Assembly: GCF_900143625.1 (NCBI RefSeq)
Contig: NZ_FRFF01000111.1
Coordinates: forward strand, 1 to 36,607
DNA: 36,607 nt
DNA from: Nocardiopsis sp. JB363
Lineage (GTDB): Bacteria > Actinomycetota > Actinomycetes > Streptosporangiales > Streptosporangiaceae
Direction of reading: 5' to 3'
In this document: positions 7,321-14,610 of the stretch, one piece after another
Layout of the letters: the number at the start of each line of letters is the position of its first letter
How positions within the stretch are numbered: the stretch's first letter is position 1
Notes under the pieces: model-generated
Database searches by the model: none
What the model was told of the DNA's origin: nothing
What the model saw: the letters and a program-made list of their open reading frames with translations, nothing else
Made by a program: the position numbers and the translations under genes

Positions 7321-10095
7321 TCACTCCCAGGCCATTCGGCGGGCGGTGGAGACCTCCAACGGCGCGCTGCCCTGGTGCGCGGCCAGCAGGGCCCGGCCCG
7401 CCTCGGTGCGGGTGTGCACCGCCTCGCCCAGGGACACCCACCGGTTCCACGCCCGTTCGAAGGCCAGGGCCCCTTTCTTGTTGCGGGCCAGGACCGACGG
7501 AACCGCGTGCGGGACCACCACCGTGGCGTCCTTCCGCGCACCCTCGACCGGTGTGGTGAGCACGTACCGGGGGATCAGGTAGCGCGGGTCACCGACCAGA
7601 GGTGCGAGGACCTCGTCCAGGGACTCGGCGAACAGTTCCGCGGAACCCGGGTCGGTGAGGGTGAACCGGTACACCCCGTCGGTGTCCACGTGCACACGCA
7701 CTCCTTGCGCACCGGTGTCGGACAGGTCCGCCGAGCACAGCGCCTCGGCGACCGCGCACGCGTAGTAGGAGGTGTCCACCGGCCGGCGCGCCAGGGACCG
7801 CAGGCGTGCGGCCTCTCGCCGTGTCCGGCCGAGCGCCCGCCACCAGTGGACGCCCGCGACCGCACCGAAGGCGAGGGCGAGGGCGAGCGACCACGGCGCG
7901 AACGCCGACGCCACCAGACACACGGCCGCGAGCGAACCGAACACCCAGGTGGGAAGCCGATCCCCGCCCGCGGGCAGACTCCGAGGCGCGGGCACGATGC
8001 CCTGGCCGCCCACCAGTACCTCGGGTGGTCCGGGCACGGCCACGTCCGCCCCGGCCTCCGGAACCCCGGCCCGGCCCTTCCGGGATTCGTACACCCGCAA
8101 CGTCGGCAGGAGGGTGTCCTCGTATTCCGTGCCGAGCCGCCATCGGTCCCGGGTACCGTCCCGATCGGACGCCCGCTCCAGCATCCTCGTGTTGAGAGGG
8201 GCCGATTCCGTGGGCGGTTCGTAGGGGGAGAGTTCGGGGTCCACGTGCGCGACCCCGCTCATCACCTGGCCGTCGGCGCCCACCCCCAGGTAGCCCTCGT
8301 GTTTACGCACGAACCGGTCCCAGTCGGCCGCCCCACGTGGGTGTTCGTGGCTCACGCACACCACGGTCCAGGTGTGCGCCACCTTCTCCGTCCACTCCGG
8401 GTCCAGCCGCAGCGCACGCCCCCGGCTCTGCACCACGGCGGTAGGGGTGGTGGCGGTGGTCAGATCGACCACCGTGTTGACGCCGCGCGCGTCCCACCCC
8501 TCACCGAGCAGGGCGCGCGTGCCCACCAGGATCTGAGAACGGCCGCTCTCCAAGAACCGGGTCACCACCCCGACCCAGGTGCGTGAGGACCAGGAACCCT
8601 CGACCACGTGCAGCCCGTCCACCTCACGGAGGGACAGGTCGGCCCTGGGCACTTCCGAACGGGCGAATTCCAGCAGCGCCGCCGCGGTGCCGGCCCCGGC
8701 TGCGACGGTGCGGCCGGTGACCAACACGGGGTCCAGGTCGCGGGTGCGCGGGTCCTCGGCCAGCCGGACCACTTGGAGCCAGGCCGATCCGGCGTCGTCG
8801 GAAAGCACCCCGCGCAGCGCGGCGGGGGCCCGGGCGGTGGCGCGTTCGTGGTCGCACAGCACCAGGGCGCGCAGCCGTGTTCCGGCGGCGTCCCGTTCCG
8901 TGGCGAGGATGTCCACGGTGGCCAGTGACTTGGCGGCGCTGCGGGCCAGCACCCGGTCCACCGGTGAGGCTCCCCGGCGGATTCCACGGCGGGTCAGGTG
9001 GTACCCCACGGAGGGCAGAGCGGCGCGAATCCGTTCGCGTGCCTCCTTGTCCCGCGAGGAGTCGGGGTCCAGGCAGTGGCGGGTGTAGTCCCCGATCAAC
9101 GCCGTCCAGTCCTCCGCGCGCGGCGGGTGCCGGTGCTGTTCGTACACGCGGGCGCCGTCCGGTAGAGCTATCAGCCCGTGGTGGTGCAGCCGGAGTACGG
9201 CGTCGGTGAGCTCGGGGTCGTCCGTGGCGAGGGTGCCCCACCCCAGGCGTCCGCCCTCGGTGGTGTCGCGGGAGACGAAGCGGGCGTCCAACCAGGGCAG
9301 GAAGTCGGTGTTCGCGAACCCGGGTTCGAGCAGGTCGGTGCACATCGCGCTGAATCGGGTGCCTTGTCCGGCGAGGTACTCGTGTTCGGTGAGGGTGGGT
9401 TCGGTGACGTACACGAGCTCGGCGAAGGGCGCGAGATAGCCGTCACGGACCAGGGCGGGGATGGAAGCGCCGGTGATGGGGGACCCGAACAGTCGGTCGA
9501 CGAGGTCGCGCTCGGTGCCCGTGAGGCTTCCCGCGGGGGTACCGGTCAGCCCGATCACATGGGCGTCGGGGAGCTCGTCGAGGATCTCGGCGAGAAGGCG
9601 CCCCCACACCTGCAACAGGTGGTGACACTCGTCGAGCAGGAGGGTGAGCGGGCCCGCGTCGTGCAGGGCGTCGACCAGGGCGCGGCCGTTGGGGTGCAAT
9701 CGGTCGCTGACGGGGGTGGGCGAGTGCCCTTCCTCGTCCGTTTCGGCGTCGGGGTCGAAGACCGCCAGGGACTGGTAGGTGAGCACGTTGACGTCGTCAT
9801 CGAGGGAGCGGTCACCGCCGGCGCCGCAGCCCTCGGGGCGGTCGAAGGACTCCCAGTGCCGGATCCACTGGCCCTGAATAGCGGTGTTGGGCGCCAGGAC
9901 CACGGTCCTGCGCCCCAGTCTTCGGGCGGCTTCCAACCCGACGAGGGTCTTGCCAGAGCCCGGAGGGAGCACGATCCAGGTCCGGTGATCTCCGCGGGCC
10001 CAACGCCGGTCCACCTCGTCGAGGGCGGAGAGCTGATAGGGGCGCAGCTCCCCGGGCCAGGTGGCCTCCGCCACTTTTACCGCCGTTTCGGACAT
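7321..10095 (-). CDS. Superfamily 2 DEAD/DEAH-type helicase with internal transmembrane hairpin
   Basis: The product has 924 residues. The N-terminal ATPase domain shows a Q-motif-like LRPYQLSALDEV, Walker A LPPGSGKT (43-50), motif II DECH (155-158) and motif III LTGTPAGS (183-190). The second RecA domain carries GTRALLGEGWDARG (525-538) and motif VI QSRGRALRLD (556-565). This resembles type III restriction/UvrB-like helicases. Unusually, residues 716-752 form two closely spaced hydrophobic segments. A basic stretch and a C-terminal alpha/beta domain of about 170 residues follow. A membrane-tethered helicase is therefore possible. The ATG at 10095 is abutted by GGAGGG, closer than usual, so the start is slightly uncertain. 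It follows the exporter gene on the same strand but is separated by a terminator. No methyltransferase or nuclease partner is visible. Confidence 0.85.
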   Translation of the reverse strand: MSETAVKVAEATWPGELRPYQLSALDEVDRRWARGDHRTWIVLPPGSGKTLVGLEAARRLGRRTVVLAPNTAIQGQWIRHWESFDRPEGCGAGGDRSLDDDVNVLTYQSLAVFDPDAETDEEGHSPTPVSDRLHPNGRALVDALHDAGPLTLLLDECHHLLQVWGRLLAEILDELPDAHVIGLTGTPAGSLTGTERDLVDRLFGSPITGASIPALVRDGYLAPFAELVYVTEPTLTEHEYLAGQGTRFSAMCTDLLEPGFANTDFLPWLDARFVSRDTTEGGRLGWGTLATDDPELTDAVLRLHHHGLIALPDGARVYEQHRHPPRAEDWTALIGDYTRHCLDPDSSRDKEARERIRAALPSVGYHLTRRGIRRGASPVDRVLARSAAKSLATVDILATERDAAGTRLRALVLCDHERATARAPAALRGVLSDDAGSAWLQVVRLAEDPRTRDLDPVLVTGRTVAAGAGTAAALLEFARSEVPRADLSLREVDGLHVVEGSWSSRTWVGVVTRFLESGRSQILVGTRALLGEGWDARGVNTVVDLTTATTPTAVVQSRGRALRLDPEWTEKVAHTWTVVCVSHEHPRGAADWDRFVRKHEGYLGVGADGQVMSGVAHVDPELSPYEPPTESAPLNTRMLERASDRDGTRDRWRLGTEYEDTLLPTLRVYESRKGRAGVPEAGADVAVPGPPEVLVGGQGIVPAPRSLPAGGDRLPTWVFGSLAAVCLVASAFAPWSLALALAFGAVAGVHWWRALGRTRREAARLRSLARRPVDTSYYACAVAEALCSADLSDTGAQGVRVHVDTDGVYRFTLTDPGSAELFAESLDEVLAPLVGDPRYLIPRYVLTTPVEGARKDATVVVPHAVPSVLARNKKGALAFERAWNRWVSLGEAVHTRTEAGRALLAAHQGSAPLEVSTARRMAWE

Positions 10096-10128
10096 CCCTC
10101 CAGAGTAGGTGGGACGGCCCCGAATACG

Positions 10129-10162
10129 CCGAGGGCCCCGACATCGACGTCGGGGCCCTCGG
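10129..10162 (-). terminator. Terminator after the Bcr/CflA exporter gene
   Basis: A perfect 14-bp stem (10129-10142 with 10149-10162) closes the loop ATCGAC. It starts 13 bases past the stop of the minus-strand exporter and 33 bases before the helicase start. No T tract follows. Confidence 0.75.
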
Positions 10163-10174
10163 AATCGGTCGAGT

Positions 10175-11425
10175 TCAGAGAGCCGGGGCGGGGGCGCGCC
10201 GTGCGGCGTACAGGAACACCGCCAGCGCGGCCACCGCGGTCAGGAGCATCACCGTGGTCATGCTGACCAGAGTGGTGGCACCGGTCAGCCCGGCGGTGGC
10301 GGCCAAGCCGGAACCCACCGCGAACTGGAGCGTGCCCAGCAGCGCCGAACTCGTCCCGGCGATCTCCGCGGGCTGGCCCGAGAGCGCCATCGCCGTGGCG
10401 TTGGGCGAGATCAGTCCGGTGAAGAGCATCATCACGAACAACGCGGTGGTGACGTTCACCAGGTCGGCCTGCCCGGACACCGCGAGAAGGCCCATGGCGA
10501 GCACCGAGACGGTGGCGCCCAGGAGCCCCAGGGCCAACCTGCGACGCAGCTCCATGCGCCGGATCAGTGCCACGTTCACCTGGTTGCCGAGGATCATCCC
10601 GAGCGTGGTCACCCCGAAGACCAGACTGAACTGCTGGGCGGTCGCGTCGAACTGGTTCTGGGACACGAAGGAGAACGCCGAGATGTAGGTGAAGCTCATC
10701 CCGAAGCTCAGCGCCAGGACGGCGGTGGGTGCGATGAAACCGGGGTCGCGCAGCAGCCGGGTGAAGGTTCGGGCGAGCACACGCGGGTCCTGCTTGGTGC
10801 GACTCTCCTCGGGCAGGCTCTCCGGCAGGGACACGTACACCAGCACGAAGGTGAGAGCGCCCGCCAGCCCCAGCGCCCCGAAGATCAGCTGCCACGGGCC
10901 CAGGTACAGGAGCTGCCCCCCGAGCAGCGGACCGAGCATGGGCGCCAGCCCGGTGACCAGCATCAACCGAGAGAAGAAGGTGGCGGCGGTGTCGCCGTGG
11001 AACACGTCTCGCACGACCGCGCGGGACACCACCAAGCCGGCCGCCGCGGCCAGACCTTGGACGAAACGCAGCAGCATGAACGTCTCGGTCGACGTCACGA
11101 ACATGATCGCGAAGGTCACCGCGGTGAACACTCCGGTGCCGATCAACAGGGGGCCACGGCGCCCCCAACGGTCGCTGAGAGGACCGGCGACCAGCTGGCC
11201 CAGGGCCAGGCCCGCCATGACGGCGGTCAGGGTGAGCTTCACTCGGGACTCGCTCGACCCCAGGTCGGCGGCGATCTGGGGGAGAGCCGGCAGGTACAGG
11301 TCGGTGGCGAGCGGTCCGATGGCGGACAGCGCGGCGAGGATGAGAACGAGCAGGGCGGCCGGCCGCGTCGGAGCCGCGGCGGCGGTGTCTGTGCGCGCGT
11401 TCGGGCGCACGGTGGTCAGGCTCAC
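10175..11425 (-). CDS. MFS multidrug exporter, Bcr/CflA family (DHA1)
   Basis: This 416-residue, 12-helix major facilitator is likely to export drugs in exchange for protons. The first helix carries GPLATDLYLPALPQIAADL, the signature of Bcr/CflA exporters. Loop 2-3 has GPLSDRWGRRGPLL, the MFS motif A. LRFVQGLAAAAGLVVSRAVVRD (helix 4-5) is also typical of this family. I chose the GTG at 11425, which has GGAG five bases upstream; the longer reading frame adds an N-terminal stretch with poor codon bias and no membrane character. A long leader with hairpins precedes it (11426-11661), which may allow drug- or ribosome-responsive control. Substrate cannot be told from sequence. Confidence 0.9.
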   Translation of the reverse strand: MSLTTVRPNARTDTAAAAPTRPAALLVLILAALSAIGPLATDLYLPALPQIAADLGSSESRVKLTLTAVMAGLALGQLVAGPLSDRWGRRGPLLIGTGVFTAVTFAIMFVTSTETFMLLRFVQGLAAAAGLVVSRAVVRDVFHGDTAATFFSRLMLVTGLAPMLGPLLGGQLLYLGPWQLIFGALGLAGALTFVLVYVSLPESLPEESRTKQDPRVLARTFTRLLRDPGFIAPTAVLALSFGMSFTYISAFSFVSQNQFDATAQQFSLVFGVTTLGMILGNQVNVALIRRMELRRRLALGLLGATVSVLAMGLLAVSGQADLVNVTTALFVMMLFTGLISPNATAMALSGQPAEIAGTSSALLGTLQFAVGSGLAATAGLTGATTLVSMTTVMLLTAVAALAVFLYAARRAPAPAL

Positions 11426-11848
11426 GAGCTCTCCAGAAAAGGACAGAGGAAGGTACAGGGCAACCAGGGGTTGTGCGGGTTGGCGCCGTGAGCCACCTTC
11501 GGGTGGGGCACCTGGAAAGTGTCCGACTCGGGGACACTTCCGCGTGCAACGGATGACCAAGGGGTCGTGATCCCGACTTGACCCGGGTTTCCCGGTGATC
11601 CGAACCACAGGGCCACAAGCCCTGTCACTGTGGGCTTCCCGTACTCGTGAGCGCGCTCACTCATCCGCTCGTCGGGTTGCGAGGGTCACCGATCACCGCG
11701 CACATCGGAGCCGATCGAAGCGGGGTGCCGCTCCGGGGCTCCGGGGGGTGGAAGTGGTGAGGCCGAGTGGGCGGCTCGGCGGCCGGACCAGGGGGTGTGC
11801 CGACCCGAACGGTCCGGTGGAAGACCTGCTCCGTCATCTGAAGGACGT
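11426..11848 (-). promoter_or_regulatory. Structured leader and promoter region of the MFS exporter gene
   Basis: On the minus strand this 423-base gene-free stretch includes three hairpins in the 200 bases before the exporter start. They are ACAGGGC/GCCCTGT (11607-11625), AAGTGTCC/GGACACTT (11517-11539) and CCACC/GGTGG with a 4-base loop (11493-11506). An 80-codon ORF (11422-11664) overlaps the exporter start in a GTGA arrangement, but its codon bias is poor, so I do not call it a gene. Attenuation or an operator array is possible; neither is shown. Confidence 0.4.
11647..11660. promoter_or_regulatory. 14-bp perfect palindrome upstream of the exporter gene
   Basis: GTGAGCGCGCTCAC is fully self-complementary. 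It lies 222 bases upstream of the exporter start, beyond the leader hairpins, where a promoter would be expected. It looks like an operator for a dimeric repressor of TetR or LacI type; the regulator is not in the window. Confidence 0.45.
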
Positions 11849-11882
11849 CGCCTGGGACCGGCTTTCATCGCCGTCCCAGGCG
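11849..11882 (-). terminator. Terminator after the HTH gene
   Basis: CGCCTGGGAC (11849-11858) pairs with GTCCCAGGCG (11873-11882), and the stem extends inward by GGC/GCC with one bulged C. It lies nine bases past the stop of the minus-strand gene ending at 11891. Confidence 0.7.
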
Positions 11883-11890
11883 GCCGAAGG

Positions 11891-12340
11891 TCAGTTCTCG
11901 TCCTGCTCCAAGGCAGCACGCAGTCGGGCGTCCTCGGCGGCGCGGGCGGCACGGCGCAGCTGGTGCCAGGCGGTGGCCCAACGCAGGCGTTCGCCCTCGT
12001 CGGTGCCGACGCAGGCGGTCACGAAGGCCATCAGGAACACGTAACCGGGGAGTTCGGTGCCCTCAAGGGCCCGGCGGAACTTGTCGGAGCTGACCACACC
12101 GCCGCACTTGAACTCCAACTCCAGGTAGGACCAGTCACCGGCCCAGGCGAGATAGCGGCGCATGGTCAGCAGGAACTCCGCCGGGGTGCGGGCGTCCATG
12201 GGGTTGGGACGCTGCTCCGAGTCGGACGGGGCGTCGGTCATGGGCGTGCTCATGAGGTCGACCCGGACGCGGGCCACCCGACCGGACCGGTACAGCGAAC
12301 GGTTGGGTCCGGTTGGTTCGAGGAGGTCGGGGACACTCAC
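11891..12340 (-). CDS. XRE-like small helix-turn-helix protein
   Basis: The GTG at 12340 has AAGGAG five bases upstream, giving 149 residues. The first 45 are basic and Pro-rich. From about residue 48, DARTPAEFLLTMRRYLAWAG begins a helical domain of the type seen in many small actinobacterial proteins that start with TPAEF(V/L)xxLRxLxxWSG and continue with an XRE-like helix-turn-helix. Here the second helix pair reads YLELEFKCGG ... SDKFRRALEG ... PGYVFLMAFVTACV. The C-terminal helix has WATAWHQLRRAARAAEDARL. This family is thought to bind DNA or act as a regulatory adaptor; the target is unknown. It sits downstream of an AT-rich spacer and the PP2C gene on the same strand. The next in-frame start, ATG (MSTPMTD), would remove 29 residues. 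Confidence 0.65.
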   Translation of the reverse strand: MSVPDLLEPTGPNRSLYRSGRVARVRVDLMSTPMTDAPSDSEQRPNPMDARTPAEFLLTMRRYLAWAGDWSYLELEFKCGGVVSSDKFRRALEGTELPGYVFLMAFVTACVGTDEGERLRWATAWHQLRRAARAAEDARLRAALEQDEN

Positions 12341-12801
12341 TCGGTCTCCTTTTCGGCGGTCATGATGACGGCCAAGGGCATGGAAAGGGCTCTCCAGCGC
12401 CCGTACGACACGGGCGCGGACAAAGGGGTTCAGTGAAGGTCGGCCGTCGGATGGGGATGTTGTGGCGGGAACACCGGCCGATCGGTTACAGGGAAATGTA
12501 CCGGATGAAGAGGACACACGAAAGCGCTTGCCGGCCGGGCTTATGGGAGGCGTACGTCTCTTTCGGGCGAGATCGCTTAGGTACGTGCTGCCCTGTTGGG
12601 GAATTTTCTATGAAATCAGCGCAAAGGTGATCTGGGGCACCAGTAGAAACGTCTGCAATGTCGACAACGTTCTTTTCCCTGTTCACTCGGGTGCACAGAG
12701 AAAACGATCTTTATTTCCGGAAGAATGGAAAGTACAAAATTGGATATCAGGACTGACCGAAACTAGGGGTTCCGTAGCCGGGGGTTACGCGACGTCGGGT
12801 T
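12341..12801. other. AT-rich gene-free spacer upstream of the HTH gene
   Basis: From about 12490 to 12770 the base composition falls close to 50% G+C, far below the flanks. ORFs across it have ordinary-looking but unbiased codon use and I do not accept them. At 12520-12531 GAAAGCGCTTGC resembles a LacI-family/cre-like half-palindrome. The stretch probably holds the promoter of the HTH gene and the end of the PP2C transcript. Confidence 0.45.
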
Positions 12802-13554
12802 TCACGACTCAGGGTTCCACCAGAGTGCGGTCGCGTCATCCCGGACCTTCCCGCGTGGGAAACGGCGACCCTCGGGGTCGGCCCCCTCCAGGGAGCGCAC
12901 CCGCTTCAGCAAGGAGCCAGGGCCCTGTTCCCGCGCCAGCTCGAAGATCTCGGACCAGGAGAGGTCACCGAAGACCTCGACCGACCGACTCGCCCCGTCG
13001 GTCATCGCCAGGAACGACGCCCGGGGTAGTACGCCGGTCAAGGCTTCCTCGGCGGCCTGCGTATCGGCGCCCGCCGTCCAGAACCCGTTCGGGACGTTGC
13101 GCCAGGCCCTGATCGCGGTCCCCGGCCCCACCCGTGGGCGCAGGTCGTCGAGACGGGTGTCGGCGACCACCCGGATCCGCCCGTCGTCCTGGGACAGCAG
13201 CACGGAGTCGGACAACACCAGGTACTCCAGGGTGTCGGCGTGCACCCGGACCGCGACCACCGTCGCCGAGGGTGTCTCCTGGACGGTGAGGTCACAGGTC
13301 TTCGCGTGGGCGGAGGACACGGCCGTGATCGCTTCCGCCAGCGCGTCGCGCACAGGTAGGCCGGAGTCCAACCCCGCCAACAGCAGGGCCCCGAGTCTGC
13401 GTGTGTACCAGGCGACCCCGTGCGAACAACCGTTGTCCTCGTCCGGCGGGGCGCTGACACCGTCGAGCAGCACCGCGGACGTGGCCGTGACCGCGGCGAA
13501 GTCCTCGTTGGGACGGTCGGGGGCACCGGCTTCGGTGGCGAGGAGGAAGGGCAC
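12802..13554 (-). CDS. PP2C-family (PPM) protein phosphatase-like protein
   Basis: The 250-residue product keeps the order of PPM metal-dependent Ser/Thr phosphatase motifs. RPNEDF (about 14-19) comes first, then LLDGVSAP (29-36) with a metal-ligand Asp and Gly, SATVVAVRV and VLSDSVLL in the core sheet, FLAMTDGASR with another metal-site Asp, and VRDDATALWW at the C terminus. It lacks regulatory domains or membrane segments, so it should be a cytosolic single-domain phosphatase, perhaps opposing a Ser/Thr kinase encoded elsewhere. Several small actinobacterial homologues are only distantly PP2C-like, so activity is inferred. The GTG start at 13554 has no clear ribosome-binding site. It is separated from the L,D-transpeptidase gene by a terminator. 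Confidence 0.8.
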   Translation of the reverse strand: MPFLLATEAGAPDRPNEDFAAVTATSAVLLDGVSAPPDEDNGCSHGVAWYTRRLGALLLAGLDSGLPVRDALAEAITAVSSAHAKTCDLTVQETPSATVVAVRVHADTLEYLVLSDSVLLSQDDGRIRVVADTRLDDLRPRVGPGTAIRAWRNVPNGFWTAGADTQAAEEALTGVLPRASFLAMTDGASRSVEVFGDLSWSEIFELAREQGPGSLLKRVRSLEGADPEGRRFPRGKVRDDATALWWNPES

Positions 13555-13594
13555 GGGCCGGTTCTACCCGGGACCGACGCCCTCATCCGTGCCG

Positions 13595-13628
13595 GCGGGG
13601 TCGTCCGGATCACACCGGCCGACCCCGC
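13595..13628 (-). terminator. Terminator after the L,D-transpeptidase gene
   Basis: GCGGGGTCG (13595-13603) pairs with CGACCCCGC (13620-13628). Inside this, CCGG/CCGG continues the stem around loop ATCACA after one mismatch. It lies 14 bases past the minus-strand stop at 13642. Confidence 0.75.
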
Positions 13629-13641
13629 GCGAAGGATCGTC

Positions 13642-14412
13642 TCAGCGCACCAGCACGGTGGCGTGGATGTCCAGGTGGCCCTGTTCCCACAGCCAGTCCA
13701 TGGCGGCCAGACTGACCCGGGCGCAGCCCTTGGACGCCGCCTGCGCCGGGACGCTCGGGTATCCGTGCACGGCGATGCCGCCGTTGAAGTACTTGGGTCG
13801 GTAGAGCGCGCCGTAGGGTCCTGGGTCCCAGGAGTCGACATCGCGGAAGACCGAGTAGGAGCCCTCCGGGGTGACGGCGATCCGCTCGTCGCCGTCGGAG
13901 CCCTCGTAGGGCTGACCGGAACCGGTGGAGGTGTGGATGACGCGCTGGACCTCGCCCTCGGTGACGACCAACAGCAACTGCCGTTCCAGGTCGATCTCCA
14001 CCACCGAGCCGGACTCCGTGGTGGCGGAGGGAACGGTGCCCTCGTCGAGGGCACCGCGGGTGGCCGAGCCGACGATGCCGTCCCGGTCGATCCCGGCGGC
14101 CTTCTGCATGGCCAGGACCGCGTGTTCGGTGTGCATACCGAACTCGCCGTCCGCGCCGTCGATCCAGTAGCCGAGTTCGCTCAGCCGTTCCTGGAGGGCG
14201 CGCACCTGCTCACCGGAGTCCCCGGACCGTAGATCCGCGGTGACGGCGGCGGCCGGAGCCGCCGCAGAGGCGGAGACCGGGGCCGGAGCGGCGTGCGCCG
14301 GAGAGGCGATCAGGGAGGCCCCCAAGGCCAGGGCGCAGGCCGGGCCGAGGAGGAGGGTCGTTCGGATGGGGTTTCTTGCGAAGAGTGATCGAGGGGAGAC
14401 CATACGTTCCAT
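13642..14412 (-). CDS. Secreted L,D-transpeptidase with peptidoglycan-binding domain
   Basis: This 256-residue exported enzyme is predicted to form 3-3 cross-links in peptidoglycan or attach proteins to it. A basic N terminus and hydrophobic segment end in ASPAHA (cleavage after residue 41). A PG_binding_1 domain follows (about 62-122), with the repeat-type pattern SGEQVRALQERLSELGYWIDG and FGMHTEHAVLAMQKAAG. The YkuD catalytic domain (about 137-256) contains IAVHGYPS (His216) and SKGCARVS (Cys230, Arg232), the full HGx..SxGCxR motif. Start choice is between ATG at 14412 and the ATG three codons later; neither has a strong ribosome-binding site. An inverted pair of DnaA-box-like sequences lies directly upstream. 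Confidence 0.9.
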   Translation of the reverse strand: MERMVSPRSLFARNPIRTTLLLGPACALALGASLIASPAHAAPAPVSASAAAPAAAVTADLRSGDSGEQVRALQERLSELGYWIDGADGEFGMHTEHAVLAMQKAAGIDRDGIVGSATRGALDEGTVPSATTESGSVVEIDLERQLLLVVTEGEVQRVIHTSTGSGQPYEGSDGDERIAVTPEGSYSVFRDVDSWDPGPYGALYRPKYFNGGIAVHGYPSVPAQAASKGCARVSLAAMDWLWEQGHLDIHATVLVR

Positions 14413-14463
14413 TTACCCACAGATCTCGGATTCCCGACCCTTCACTCCGGAATCTGTGGATAA
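14413..14463. promoter_or_regulatory. Inverted DnaA-box-like pair upstream of the L,D-transpeptidase gene
   Basis: TTATCCACA (minus strand, 14455-14463) is a perfect classical DnaA box. TTACCCACA (plus strand, 14413-14421) is one base away from it. They face each other and also give an 8-bp inverted repeat CCACAGAT/ATCTGTGG (14417-14424 and 14452-14459). The site lies within 51 bases of the start codon, so it may be an operator for DnaA or another palindrome-binding protein. Chance cannot be excluded. Confidence 0.35.
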
Positions 14464-14610
14464 CTCGGATCGACTTCGCAGGTCGGGGCGCTCCGGGCGC
14501 GACGAATCGAGACACATGGTCTGTGGGAACGGGCGGGATCACCGTGGTCCAAGGACGTCCCGACCCGCTCTCCGGATCCGCGTCCCGATCCGCCGTCCCG
14601 GGCGGTGGGG

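Noticed and set aside
9178..11570. Long plus-strand ORFs opposite the helicase and MFS genes
   Set aside because: They are shadows of conserved minus-strand genes, with Gln/Arg/Gly-rich translations and no domains.
11422..11664. 80-codon ORF overlapping the MFS exporter start by a GTGA
   Set aside because: Attractive as a leader peptide, but about a quarter of its codons end in A or T, unlike real genes here, and no ribosome-binding site is clear.
12462..13112. Plus-strand ORF through the AT-rich island into the PP2C gene
   Set aside because: Its second half is antisense to the PP2C gene and its first half lacks codon bias and a start signal.
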